64,000 bases of DNA from the NCBI GenBank assembly GCA_907165065.1, contig OU015528.1:32448515-32512514 (forward strand), given 5' to 3'. Shown piece by piece: positions 49,641 through 62,406 of this stretch. A program made the position numbers and the translations under genes. Source of the DNA: Caprimulgus europaeus. Its lineage: Eukaryota; Chordata; Aves; Caprimulgiformes; Caprimulgidae. A model generated the notes under the pieces. The model ran no database searches. It saw nothing but the letters and a program-made list of their open reading frames with translations, and was not told the origin of the DNA. Positions within the stretch are counted from its first letter, which is position 1. Every line of letters starts with the position of its first letter.

Positions 49641-52600
49641 GTTGAGGGCAAATCACAGCACAATTGAACACAACTAATTATTGTAATTATCCATCCAGGC
49701 AGAAGATGTAATTCCAGGAGCTAAAAGATTAAGTCAGTAACACTGCCCTCCTCTGCAGAGAACTGTTCATCCAGAGTGACTGCACTGGATTAGACTGCCT
49801 TGTTAAACCTGTCTGACATGCATCTAATCCACAGCAGGATTAGATGCATGTGCCTGTTGGTGTGAACTCCTTTTGGTCTCCCATTGCTACTAAATTTATA
49901 GAATAACAAGAGGATGACATATGGAAAGAAAGATTTTTTCTAACTCACCCTTTGTAGACACTGGTTAAAGTTTTGGGGGTTTATATGACTAATTTTATCA
50001 CTAGGTCTCCTCACCTTTCAGAGGATATCACTGTCAAGCATCCAGTTTTGCAGGTAAGAAAACAGAAGCACAGAGCAATGGGATGACTCATGACCATTCA
50101 GCATCTAGGAAACGCAAAACTAGAAATACAAACAGAGTCTCCCAGTCCCATTGTGGTCCTTTGCCCACTACGGAGTTCCACAAGTATTATATCATAAAGT
50201 GAGGCAAGAAATTAAGCAAAAAACAAAGAAGAAGAAAGCCATGATGTTCGACTCTGTCATGCTATCTTCTAAATGTAGGTCTGACTTCCAGGTACGCTCT
50301 CCTGCCTGTGGAGGCTATATTCAGGCCTTACACTCATCTCCACATTTAAATTCTCACATAAAGGGTTGAATCTTCTGTGGTGAATCATCAACTGGACAGA
50401 AATGTATTCTAAGATAGAAATATATGAAGCCTTTTCCAAATCCTTTATGTTTGAATAAATCATACCATATTAATGTTGACATGCTCATCTCATAACGTTC
50501 TCTTCTATTGACACACACCATCACATTTCTCCAAATCATTTTGAAGTGAGGCAACAGCCTACAGCAGATGGTCAGAATGTGAGGGTCCTTGAGTGCCAGG
50601 GGTCCTGTGCCCCTCCCAGCCTTGTTCTTCTTCCTATTCTGCCCAAAAGTGATGGAACAGATCACCCTTATCCAGTGTATGTCTTGTTGCCCAAGAACCA
50701 TGAACAATCAGGTTGTAAGGAAGGTTCAGATTCAGATGGCTCCTCTGCACTGCCTTTCCTGAGCATCAACATGGTTACAAACAAAATAGGGAGTATTCTG
50801 CAAATATCTGCCCTTTACTAAACAGAGCCAAGGGCCTAAGAGCATCCAGTTTTTATCTGTGTTCCTCAGCAGGTCTCCACTGAGTGCATGCTGGAGAATA
50901 CTGGACATACTACACTAACATAAGATCTTTGCCTGAGCACTTGTGCTGTGTAGAATTGGAGTGGTCTTTCTGTGTGGCTCCATAGTCACAGCTGGACTGT
51001 CATCTGTTCCAAACACAGTAGGAAAATAAACCAAGGCATTTTTTCATTTTGCTGCCTGGAAGTCATCTGACTCTTCATGCAAAGCAGAGGTTTCACACCC
51101 TTCTGTTCATTCAACACCTTACACAAATTACCCTATGATGTCCTTGCAAAGTCATGTAAAATTTCACTATGAGCACTGATTAAAGTTTTTCTCTTTCATT
51201 TTTTGTTTTATGCGTACTCCTTAGTGTGCTGGCTGAGTTGTTAGTAAGGAACTGCCCTTACCACCCCAGCAGATCTCTGCCAGACTTTCATTTCTCTAAA
51301 ACTTAGTGGCTTTCTCTATTACCATTGCCCAAGGAAAGCAGCTCAGGGTTGGAAAACCCTCTCTGAGTTGTCATTCTCACCCTACATTACACTTCACCTC
51401 TTAGCCTCCCTTTCCTATAAAGCAGCAGAAATAATTCCTTTGGTTCCTCCTTCACAACGCTGGGGTCAGGTAAGGAGTTTAAGTGATTTAAAGTTTGCAT
51501 ACACATTGTACCAGTGCTATGTAATTATTAACTATTGTTTTTTATGCTACCACACTGTCTGCCAAGTAGATGTCTTGATAAGCAGGCTTCATGACTTTGC
51601 AACTGACCCTTATGAACACTGCAAGACTAATATTTTTCCCTACCACAAAAAAACCCACCATCACTCTCCTACCAATATGGATTATGTTTCATCAGTGCCA
51701 CATATCTTGGATAAAGTAGCTCCCTACTCTTTGTGACCATCAGGTCTCTGTGATTTAGAGGACATTTCCAATGATCATTAGGGATAACGTTGGCACAAAA
51801 CAGCTACTTCATTTTATAAGAAAATAAATCCGGGGCAGGAAGAAGTTCTGAAATTCTCAAAATGAACTGTTTGGACATTTTTCTAAACAGAATACCCTAT
51901 CCTGCGCATTCCAAGCACTTTTTGGAAATGTTATTTTTTGAGAGAACTGAAAAACTGGTTTGTACCATCTGAAATATGGCACAAGAAGACCATTTGGCCT
52001 TCATTATATACTCCTGTCTGCACAGAGTCAGCAATGGGAGTATATATATTATTGAACCCTTTTTCCACTCAGAAAACTTCTCATGCACATTAGCTACTGA
52101 GTCTTTGAACAAAAGGGAAGGAAGAGGAAACTAACACCCAGTGATTTTAGACACCTAAAGAGACAGATGTCCAGATAGATAAGCTGATGGGTACAACTTT
52201 GAGTGATTATAGTGTAAGTTCAAAATTATTAAAATCATAGTACCTTGACTGACACAAAACATCTATTTCAGACTTTCCTTCAGAATTTCAATTTGGTAGT
52301 CCCATGCGGGATGGGAAAAAGTTTATAGGTTGGGAAAACATTTCCACACAAAACACTAATGACTACTTTCTGAATTAGTAAGAGGAAATAACTGCCCCCT
52401 CATGGTCTGAGTACTCATCCCTCTTGTAAGTAAGAGTTCAAGCTTTTGCCTTGTCCAGGAAGAAGAGGATAGCTGTGAATAACTTTTCTGAGCTCGCCTT
52501 TCTCACACACTATTGTGAACTTTTTGGCCACTCAACTGTATGACTATAAGCTCTGTATTGTCTAGAAATTCCAGTAATAACATAATGTGAATACCCAGGA

Positions 52601-53946
52601 CTTGTGTTAAAATAATTTTCTGGAGCATAGGGAGATTATAATAAATATTTTTCTCAGAACATCTGTCTCCATTAACAGTAGTTAATGTCTCTGTTTATAA
52701 AAATGAGCATAACACTGTCTCTCTTCCCTTTCCTTGAAAGACTGTTGAACTGATGTGTATGAGGAATTCTGAGACTGGACAGAGGGACCTATGCATTTCC
52801 TCATTGTTGATTGTGCATGGACAGTAATATGTAACATAGACCAAAGAGTCCTTGTTTCTTGTGCCATATTTCAGGTTCGTACAAAGTAATTTTCCAGGTC
52901 TCCAAAGAACTCAGTCTGATGGTATGAACAATTAAGAAACTATGAGTTACCAGTGGGAGCTAACCATAAGAAAGGAAGATACAACCCTAAAATGTTATTT
53001 TTCTTGTAGTGAAGTACGGAAAACAATGATAGCATTGTAGAAGACAGTAATGGAAAAACATAGTGTGCATTTTCACTCTATGCTTCTACAGTTCAGAGCC
53101 TTTCCACATATCCAACTCTGGATTAAAATCTATCACCCATAAAATAGAAGAAGATTCCAAATCTTATTCAATTTTAGTTTAAGTTCATATCAGTGGAAAA
53201 GCAGCACAATTGTTGGCACGGCAGAAGCCCAAAATATGGCTGACGTTGCATAAAATACCTCCTGTGCTACAACCGTAGAGTGTCTACGGGTTTTTCCACA
53301 TAAAATGTTTCATTTTCACCAGTTCTTCATTATTCCAAGAAGAATAAAACACTCACTCTTGAAAGTTCTCTGTTTTCAGCACCATAATATCCTTTGGAGG
53401 TACTGCTGGTTCTGAGCATTGTATCGTGAATCTTACAGTGTTTGTTTCCTTTTTGAAGCCCCAGCTTCTTGGCTTACATGATTGTATGAATGGGTTTATT
53501 TTAGAGTTTTGGGGTTGGGATTTTTTTCTAATCACTTTTTAATCATCATGGTTGCAGGGTAAAGATTGAAAACAAGAACTTCTAAAAGCATAATTAGGAA
53601 AATTAAAAAAATTACAATTTATACATATTTGTTTCAAAGCTCTTCCTAAAAACTTTTTAAATACTATTTTTAATGTTAACCAGGCAATGCTGTCAATCTA
53701 ATGCTATCCATACAACATACTGACTTCAGATAAGGAACTTCATTCATGCTTTGGTGGGTGTAAAGCCTTCTACAAAATAATGTTTTATTAAAATAGTTCT
53801 CCACAAAGGGATCTTCCAAGCTTTTCTATTTCTTCCCTAATAGCCCTGCTCTTGACAAGGCCAGCACACAAGTATTTCCATAACCTTTTCCACAAATATT
53901 TCCATTAATTTGAAAGTAACATTTTAATTCACTTTAAGAGAAACAA
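49641..53946. other. gene-free stretch
   Basis: No recognised gene or repeat. Open frames near 50354-50821 and 51368-51736 (up to 122 codons) show no domain. No IL26 or IL22 exon could be recognised. Confidence 0.45.
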
Positions 53947-54345
53947 TTAATTAAGAAAACTATTACCCTGTAATCTGACCTGACTGTGTTCTGTGGTTCT
54001 GACTTTCTGCTGCTTACTGTGAATATATATGCATATGTCTATCTTTCCTGTACATTTATAGATAGAAAAACCATCATATGTTTTGCTCACAATGCCTTTC
54101 CCCAATTCCTGGTAAGTGAGAGTATGTTTTCCTCTATACATTAACTCTCCATCCAGAGAGAGGTCTGATATTTTCAGTCTGCTATTAAGTTTCATTTTCA
54201 TAGGATCAGATCTGCCTTCAAAAGAAACCAAAAAGCCATCTGAACTTCTGCATCCAGGTATCTGTAATAATACCTCATGGTGCCTTTTCAGAAGGATGGT
54301 GTTACTTTTAAAGAGAGAAGACCAAAGGATGCTAGTCTTGCATCA
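53947..54345 (-). other. 133-codon open stretch of unknown status
   Basis: On the minus strand this frame is open for about 133 codons between stops. It contains RLKISDLSLDGELMYRGKHT and SKTYDGFSIYKCTGKIDICI. It has no ATG near its start. I recognise no family, and it is not an IL-10-family cytokine motif. It may be chance, or an exon of an unknown transcript. Cross-species conservation would decide. Confidence 0.15.
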
Positions 54346-55307
54346 GCTGTAGGTTTCAGTACGTGCTGGATGAATCCAATTAGGGGTCTCCATTGACCTC
54401 GTCGTAAGCCAGCTTGCAACCTCCTCCTTGCAATAGCAGGGACTCTGATGAAAATTTGCTGCAACACTGGAAATCATAGCCCTCCGATCAACATAATACT
54501 TTCCATACATTCTCAATGCTATATTCAAATGATACTTTTCGGACTTTCGACCTGTCAGTGAGCCAGCCCCACTCATCTTCCTCATATTATATTTACTGAA
54601 TTTTCTCCACGTGTTGCATTTTTGTGGTTCATTCCTTCTCCTTATGTTGATTTTCTGCTTTGTGGGCTTTTATTTGTGTTGGAGTTTTTTTATATAGCTT
54701 TTAGAAAGGAATTGAAGTGGCATTCAAGTTTTCATTGTATAGGTGAGTTCGTTTTCACAGTTTAAGTACCTTTAATGTACAGACACATTTATTGGTGGAA
54801 ATTAATCCTCATATTTAAATTTGGAAGAAAACACTAGTGAAAGCAATCCTGTAATGCTTTAATTTCTTACTGAATTTTCGAAGTTGAAATGTGAGCATTT
54901 TGGGGAAGAATCTGATCTTTTTCACGTGTTATCCCTTACACAATTTGTAACAGTTAAATGTCATGTATGTACAGGCAAACACAAGCGTGTAGGTGCGGGC
55001 ATACGTTGAAGGCTAACTCAATTATCAATTTTAACCATTGGTGAGAAAATATCCATGAAATATTTCAAACCAGCCCACAGAGTGGGCATTTTCTGTCGTA
55101 ACCATTTTGAAACATTCACAGGAGCTTTCCTAACACAAAACTGCTGTGTGATGCAAACCTTTCTTCTAAAACAATCCAGGAGACAGTTCAGTGGGGATTC
55201 CCCTTGCCCACCATTCTCTTTAGTGCCATTCGTAATTGTGTGACTAAGCAAGCCAGTCATCTTTACTCACAGAAAAAAAGTAAATCAGTATGCAGATTTG
55301 GTCCTAC

Positions 55308-55386
55308 CTGTTTCTGTCCTGCCTCCAGAACACTTATGAGCACACCAGAAAATCAGGCATACAAGCAATGCATCCACAGATGACAT
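55308..55386 (-). other. signal-peptide-like mini-exon candidate
   Basis: From ATG at 55386 the minus strand encodes MSSVDALLVCLIFWCAHKCS and a few more residues, resembling a secretory signal peptide, then meets a donor-like CAG/GTAGGA at 55308/55307. A TATA-like TTTAAATA lies 63-70 bp upstream (55449-55456). No matching downstream exon was found, so this may well be coincidence. Confidence 0.15.
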
Positions 55387-55456
55387 TTTACTTAGAACTG
55401 GACTTCTTGAGAGAAATTTGTTTGCGAAGACTTTCCAGTTAGATTCAGTATTTAAA

Positions 55457-57962
55457 GTGAAAGGAGAAATATGCATGACCTTTGTTTTTTAGTAGTTAAA
55501 AAATTAAGAAATGCTTCACACCTTAAGTTCATTTCCTCTTCATCTCCACAGGAAATAATGCTGCCTACAAAAGCTACTGTGGGTCAAGTGTAGATGCATT
55601 TTATTTTAAAGTCACATATCTTCTTTTTTCAAAGGTCTGGACCAACAACAATGAAGTCTTTTGAATGGACACCCTTCAGTCAGCTTTAGGGGATGTAAAC
55701 ATTTAATTAGCCAGTAATAAATACTCAAAAGACCAAGAAATTAGAGAACTAAGTTTCTGTTGCTTTTTAAAAGAGGCTAATGAGTCTCTGCCCCCAGACT
55801 AAAGTAAAGCAGGTTTCTAAAAAGACAATAAAACAAATGAATGTTGGAGAAAAACAAAATACAGTCTCAAGTAGCATATGCTAAAGTTATCAAAGCATAA
55901 GCACTGTGGCAGGTTGGGTTGCTAATCTTTTTTCCTAAGGAAATGAAACTTATGCAGTTTCTCTAGCTGTCATTTCCTTCTTCAGCAGTAACTTTTGAAC
56001 AGAGTCAGCAATTTAATCCAAATTTGGGAGAGGCAAAAGCCAATTTAGCTAATTTAGCCCCTGCCACTTCCATTAAAACTGTTAGCTAAGCAACAGCAAG
56101 ATTGTTCTACTAATCGTGGGCCACATATCGATATTTTAAAGTATCTATATGAGTTAATTGCAATAAGGAGGGGAATAGCTTTTCTAACACAGCTGTTTGA
56201 TTATTGTTTAATTATTATAAAAAATTAATTCCATCACTTACTCAAGAGTTAGTTTCTATCTAGGTAAGTGTATATGGCAGTTTTGAAAAACTTCCAAAAC
56301 TTATGAAAAAGAGTTATGAAAGGGGCCTTATCCTCCCACTTAAACTAATCTTATTGTTTCGTATTAATGTGTGCAGCAAAAGAGGAGGAGAAACTGTAAC
56401 ATGTGCTAGCAAAGCTAAAGTTGTTTTATTTCAATCTAGTTAGTGCAAATGTCAGTAGCAGAGGAGTTATGATGCATCAGGTTTAGCTGTGGTGTAATAT
56501 CTATCTCCACATACATAGGCAAAATACAGGTGTTTTTTCAAAACTTTGCAAAATTAGATATATGAGTTGAATTTCAATTGGGAAGGTCTCAGAGTTCAGG
56601 TACACCAACTCTGGTTTCCATCAGCATATTTGAAATGCCCTCCCCTTTCCATAGGAGAATTCTCTTTTGGAAAACCAAAAATTCTGGTTGGATAGTTGCT
56701 AAAAAAGTACCCAAAGAAATTTTATATTAGCTAATAATTTTTCCTTCCCATATAAGGTCAAGCAGCATATCAGTGAGACCAGCTACATTACTGTGCCATT
56801 GTTCTACCCATGGGAATTTAAAACCAGTCTCCTGACCATCCCTACTTGCCATGCTCTGGGTTGTATTTGGGACCACTCACGGAGCCTGAAAAAAATTGAT
56901 TTCTTTCAGATAAAATAAAATGGGAAAACGTTTGCAGAAAGTAATTTGAAGTTCTCCAATTGTTAACAGGAGTTCAGGTCACGGGACCGGACTAGAGCTA
57001 GTTCAAAATAAATTCAAAACAAACACAGTGTAGAAGTTGGGTCCTCAGTGCCAGTGTTTTTAACTTACAAATCTGCTCCTGTAGCATTGCTCCTTTTGCT
57101 AATGAAGATATAAGATATCTTGCAACAATTGCTAATATCTTATTTAAAATGTTTAAGCACCAAAGTTGAATGGTCTAAGCAATGCGAAGTAGGAAATTAA
57201 AATGTTGCTTGTACTATACCCTGAACCAGAATAATCAGGCACAAGTAGACAGGTAGGTGTACAGAAATAAATATTTGTGGAAGAAACAATTAAATATTTA
57301 AAAGTAGTCATGAGTCTTCTCATACATAGGCACACACGGAAACCTATTTAAAAATACTATGATTTCTGGCATTTCATCTCGAATTACACTCAAAATAGGC
57401 TGTGGTGGGATGCATCAGTTCCACCTCTGATGAATAATGAAATGTTGATTAGCTGAAGAAGGAATGGATTCAAACCATTTTTCTAGTTACCTCCAACCAC
57501 AAGGTTATGTTTTGTTGACACTCACAGGCTTAGGAAGCCTGTAGGTCTTACAGTAACTCCAGAAGTGATGCAGAAATAATGAAAATTAATAGTGAAGTAA
57601 CAGACACGCCTAGAGCACAGAAAACAAAATTCGAGAAAAGCAGAAGTAAAACCAGGGGTGATTAAGAAATTTTGTATGTCACAGAAGGAACCAATAGTCA
57701 AAATGTCTGAAGGAATATCTTGGAGAAAACACAATGGGGATGGGTAAAATATCATAGTAAAACACATTCCTCTGGAGTCATGTAAGGTGTTTGCTATCCA
57801 ATCCCCTGGTTGGTTAAAGATAAAATATAATAAAATACATTATGACTGAGAAGGTAAGTACTACTGGGGCATGTATCATTATGGTGGATGTTAATTCTCT
57901 GAATAAGAATGGATGTTGTTACATGAGTTACAATATTTTCATTTCAAAAAGAAACATTTTGA
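55457..57962. other. gene-free stretch
   Basis: AT-rich DNA without a recognised gene, RNA gene or transposon. Confidence 0.5.
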
Positions 57963-58408
57963 GAATCACAGAATCGTGGAATGGTTTGAGTTGAAAGGGA
58001 TCTTTAAAGGTCATCTAGTCCAACTCCCCTTCAGCAAGCAGGGACATCTTCAACCAGATCAGGTTGCTCAGAGCCCCATCCAACCTGACCTTGAGTGTTT
58101 CCAGGGATGGGGCATCTACCACCTCTCTGGGAAACCTGTTCCAGTGTTTCACCACCTTCATCATAGAAAATCTCTTCCTTATATCTAGTCTGAATCTACC
58201 CTCTTTTAGTGAAAACCATTATCACCTGTCCTATCGCTAAAGACCCTGCTAAGAAGTTTGTCTCCATCTTTTTCACAGTTACCCTTTAAATACTGAAAGG
58301 CCACAATAAGGTCTTCCTGGAGCGTTCTCCAGGCTGAACAAGCCCAACTCTCTCAGCCTTTCTTCATAAGAGAAGTGTTCCATCCCTCTGATCATTTTCA
58401 TGGCCCTA
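57963..58408 (-). mobile_element. CR1 LINE 3' end (inverted partner of 61345-62406)
   Basis: The 3' 446 bp of a CR1 copy. On the plus strand it starts AATCACAGAATCGTGGAATG and ends in the GATCATTTTCATGGCC segment. Its sequence closely matches the 3' part of the plus-strand copy ending at 62406, including unusual phrases such as the GACAGGTGATAATGGTTTTC block. The two are the same subfamily. Confidence 0.92.
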
Positions 58409-58609
58409 ATTAAATGTTAGAGGACCTAATCACTAAGTCTAAAGGGAAAGGTAAACATGAAGCAAGACTGGAGTTTCTGCAAGTCAAAAGTGCAAAATTC
58501 TTTAGAATTTGTCTTAAAAGTAAAGAAGAAAAATATGACAAGGGTATAGGTCTTTTGAAAAGGTCCTGGAAGTGCTGGCGGGCAGCTGAATGCCAGTGGA
58601 TTTAATCTT

Positions 58610-59175
58610 TGCAGCAGTGAAGGCAAACGGTACCCTGGGCTGCATCAGCAAACCTACAGCCAGCAGGTCCCAGGATGTTCTCTCCCCCACTCTGCTTGGC
58701 ACTTGTCAGGCCACACTCAGTATAGTGCACCCAGCTTTGGTCCCTCAACTCAAGAGGCACTGAAAAATGGAGAAGGTTCATCTGATGGCCTTCAGTGTGA
58801 TTAGAAGGTTGGAGACCTCTACTTATGAAGAAAGACTGAAGGAATTTGGTTTGTCCAACCACAAGGTGAGAAGGTTCAGGAGTATCTAACCATAGTCTTC
58901 CACTACCCAAAAGGCAGTTGCAGAGAAGATTAAGGTACTCTTTTCATATAGATATATGGTACAAGGACAGGGTGCAATAGGCTCAAGTTACTTCAGGGGG
59001 ATTTTCAGCATAAGAAAAATTAAATATCAGAGTAGGTTGCCCAAAGAAATGGTGAATTACCTTCAAAGTATTCAACACCATGCTTGGCAGGGCCCTAGAT
59101 AGGCTGCACTTAAAGAAGAATGTTGGACCAGGTATCTCCAGGGCTCCCTTTCAACCCAGGCTTTTCTGTGATCCT
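58610..59175 (+). mobile_element. old CR1 LINE 3' end
   Basis: A diverged CR1: ACCCTGGGCTGCATCAGCA at the start, CCAGCTTTGGTCCCTCAACT, AAGACTGAAGGAATTTGG, AGAGTAGGTTGCCCAAAGAA, and a terminal CTTTTCTGTGATCCTATTCT. Many substitutions and small gaps show greater age than the neighbouring copies. It lies tail-outward, with its 5' side facing the copy at 57963-58408. Confidence 0.82.
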
Positions 59176-59724
59176 ATTCTGATGAGAGCAGTGCACTGAA
59201 CCATCTTCTCAAGAATAGCAAGAACATAGTGAGGCCCTGAGGGACAGAAATAAGGACTGATCAGCAGTGATATGTGCATCTTGGATGTTAAAAAGGGGTG
59301 CGCAAGAACATCCAAAATTCATACCAAATCAGTCCACAAAAAACAGAAGCAGAAAAATCATGCCATCATTATGTAAATGAGAGGAGCATAAGGAAAGAAG
59401 TGAGGTACAGATTAAGTCTGGGGTGGATGTTTGTACACCCTGTAGCCCAAAAACTAAATTGAAAATTAATTTCAATTTTTAATATGGACAGGGGCATTAA
59501 GAAGCATTGGTGAAAGCAGTAAGTGAGCAAGATAGTTCTGAGAGTTGCTGACACAGAAGCAAAGTCAAGATGACTGTAAGTGACAGGAATGGAAATGGTC
59601 TCCTCTAGGGCAAAAGCAGAAGTGAGAAGGTAGAGTTAAAGGTTTCCCCATCAAGGAAACAAAACAAACAAATGGGCACATGAAAGTGCAGTTGCAGTAG
59701 GGAGAAATTTTAACCAATCTATCA
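59176..59724. other. spacer, possibly old LINE sequence
   Basis: No gene seen. Purine-rich, faintly LINE-like sequence between two CR1-type fragments; not assigned. Confidence 0.4.
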
Positions 59725-59960
59725 CGAGTGGTAGCGCTTTCAGATTGGAGAAGAGCAAATGCAATAGCTGTAATTAAGAAAGGGAGAAATAACAACCAAA
59801 GCAGAAAGAGATATGTTATCTGACAAGAGTGCTGTGCAAGGCTTTAGAACAAATTGTGAAATAATCAACCATTAAAGACAAGCAGGGGAAAAAATAAAAT
59901 GCAGCTTGGGTTCAATCAAAGGCAGATTGAATCAAGAAGGACTTGATTTACTTAAGGGTG
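59725..59960 (+). mobile_element. ancient CR1/L3-type LINE RT fragment
   Basis: In one plus-strand frame, 59738-59790 reads DWRRANAIAVIKKGRNN. This corresponds to the conserved CR1/L2 reverse-transcriptase segment usually of the form DWKKANVTPIFKKG. Further on, in a shifted and broken frame, come GFRTNCEIIN and CSLGSIKGRLN, fitting the next part of the RT domain. Heavily mutated, with stops and frameshifts. Confidence 0.55.
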
Positions 59961-61344
59961 GAATTAATAAAATAGGGAGAAATGTGACTGTGAAAGTACC
60001 ACTTCAAGTGTGTGGTTTCTAGTCAGAAGAAGCTGGGAGGGTACCCTTTGGAGAAGGAGAACAACTCCGTGGTGCCACTGCTCATCACAGGAACCATCAA
60101 GGCAATGCTGTGTTGGAAATGGATTCTATGAAGCTTAACTGGGCTTGTTCTTATTCAGAAAAACAAAGGCTGAGAGAAGACATGATTTTTATCTGAACTA
60201 CAATAGAATGGGAAAACAGAAAATTCAGTAAGTCATGTAAGCTAACAGAATAAACTGATTCTAGATGAAATAGCTACAAACTGGCCATGAGTAAATTTAG
60301 ACCAGAAGACATAAGACTTCTGACAATCAGAGCATGAGATTCTGTTACAGCCTTCCTAAAAGAGCAGGGAAGGGTTCATAGTCACAAAACTTATTCAAAG
60401 CATGTCATTCCACCCTGAGCTCAGTGTCTAGTGGGTGCAACTTATAAAAAACTGTACATTTTCCATTTGCAGTCTTAAAAGTGATCATTCATACCAGTTG
60501 GTCTGGTGAGTGGCTGTCTTATTGTTAGTTCCAGGCAAACTGGATTTCCTGATTTTCGTACTGAAGAGTAAAATCTCACTGTGCTTTCTTCCATCTGACT
60601 GGAGAAACCTGGTGTTTTTATAAAGTCACTTTTGTAGATGAACTTCAGTCTGGTTGATTTTTTTATCTTCCTTCTCATGGATGGGATTGAACCAATATCT
60701 TTAATGTTTTGTTTTTACCAAAGGGTACATTTTCTTATAACTCTTCTTTCAATCCTTTGCAATATTGCAATGTTTTAAATAAATGAAAAGTTGGAACAGA
60801 CTCAGAAATTCAATAGTGAAACCACACGCAGAGGTTAAAACATCTTTCTGCTTCTTCTCAGTAGTCCTCATTCATGGATGAGTTGAGCACCTATATTCAT
60901 TCTTTTTGCTGTAGTACAACACAGGCAGTTTATAACAATTTTAAAGTCATTTTACAGTCATCAAAATGCTCATCCTAGAGTTTAGGTCTGGGAAGTATTC
61001 TTTATTAGATTGCAGCCACTCACCACATCAGTGTGGCCTCTTCCCTTCCGTCTGTAAGACCTCCCCCAAGGACTTGTTTTTCTCCATACAGAGGGATAAG
61101 TGCCAGGATCTTGCTTTCCATGGTCTGAAATTAGACTGTGCTGAAGGTATCTATCAGCTGAGCATGTTTCATATCAGGGAGGTATTTGCCTCAATCATCC
61201 TTTGGTATCAACAGGCCTTTTTGGGAGTACAGGGCATGCAAAGCCAGGTTGCTAGTCTCAGAGAGTCTTATCCACTGACTCAAATCACAGACCTGCACCT
61301 AATGCTGCACCCCTCCTTTCTAGCCATTTCCAACCCTGCAATGG
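59961..61344. other. gene-free stretch
   Basis: No recognised gene. A 129-codon plus-strand open frame (60966-61355) has no family I know and runs into the left end of a CR1 copy. The left part may be further decayed LINE sequence. Confidence 0.45.
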
Positions 61345-62406
61345 ATGATGGATGAGGAATTTGCTGCATGGTCACATCCAGAGGGTAGTGGTCAATGACT
61401 CAATGTGCAGATGACTCAGTGATGAGTGGTGTTTGTCAGAGGTACTGAGGACCAGTACTGTTTAATATCTTCATCAATGACAGAGACAGTGGGTTCAAGT
61501 GCACCCTCAGCAAGTTTGCTGACTACACCAAGCTGAGTAGTGCGATTGACACACCTGAGGGATGGGATGCCATCAAGAGGGACCTGGACAAGCTCAAGAA
61601 GTAGGTGCGTATAAACCTCATGAGATTCAACAAGGCCAAGTGCAAGGTCCTGCACCTCGGTCAGGGCAATCCCCAGTATCAGTGCAGGCTGAAGGATGAA
61701 GGCATTGAGAACAGCCCTGTGGAGAAGGACTTGGCGGTACTGGTGGATGGAAAGCTAGACATGAGTTGTCAATGTGCGCTTGTGGCCCAGAAGGCCAACC
61801 ATATCCTGGGCTGCGTCATAAGAAGCTTGTCCAGCAGGTTGAGGGAGGTGATTCTGCCCCCCTACTCTGCTCTAGTGAGACCCCACCTGGAGCACTGTGT
61901 CTAGCTCTGGAGTCCTTAGCATGGGAAAAATACAGAAATATTGGAGGAGGTCCTGAGAAGGGCCACAAAAATTATCAGAAGGGTGGAACACCTCTCCTCT
62001 GAAGAAAGGCTGAGAGAGTTGGGCTTGTCCAGCCTGGAGAACGCTCCAGGGAGACCTTATTGTGGCCTCTCAGTATTTAAAGGGTAGCTATGAATAAGAT
62101 GGAGACAAACATCTTAGCAGGGTCTTTAGCGATAGGACAGGTGATAATGGTTTTCACTAAAAGAGGGTAGATTCTGACTAGATATAAGGAAGAGATTTTC
62201 TATGATGAAGGTGGTGAAACACTGGAACAGGTTTCCCAGAGAGGTGGTAGATGCCCCATCCCTGGAACCATTCAAGGTCAGGTTGGATGGGGCTCTGAGC
62301 AACCTGATCTGGTTGAAGATGTCCCTGCTTGCTGAAGGGGAGTTGGACTAGATGACCTTTAAAAGTCCCTTCCAACTCAAACCATTCTATGATTCTGTGA
62401 TTCTAT
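61345..62406 (+). mobile_element. CR1 LINE, about 1.06 kb, 5' truncated
   Basis: Starts in the RT coding segment just before the catalytic motif (the ISDEW-like turn is disrupted to DSVMSG). It continues through KFADYTKLS, where the FADD-type catalytic site reads ADYT, then [40 protein letters not shown] and LVRPHLEHC, and then the CR1 3' region. It ends with AACCATTCTATGATTCTGTG. Frame breaks and the changed catalytic motif make it inactive. Confidence 0.92.

Noticed and set aside
60966-61355. 129-codon plus-strand open frame
   Set aside because: No recognisable family, and its last part overlaps the left end of a CR1 copy.
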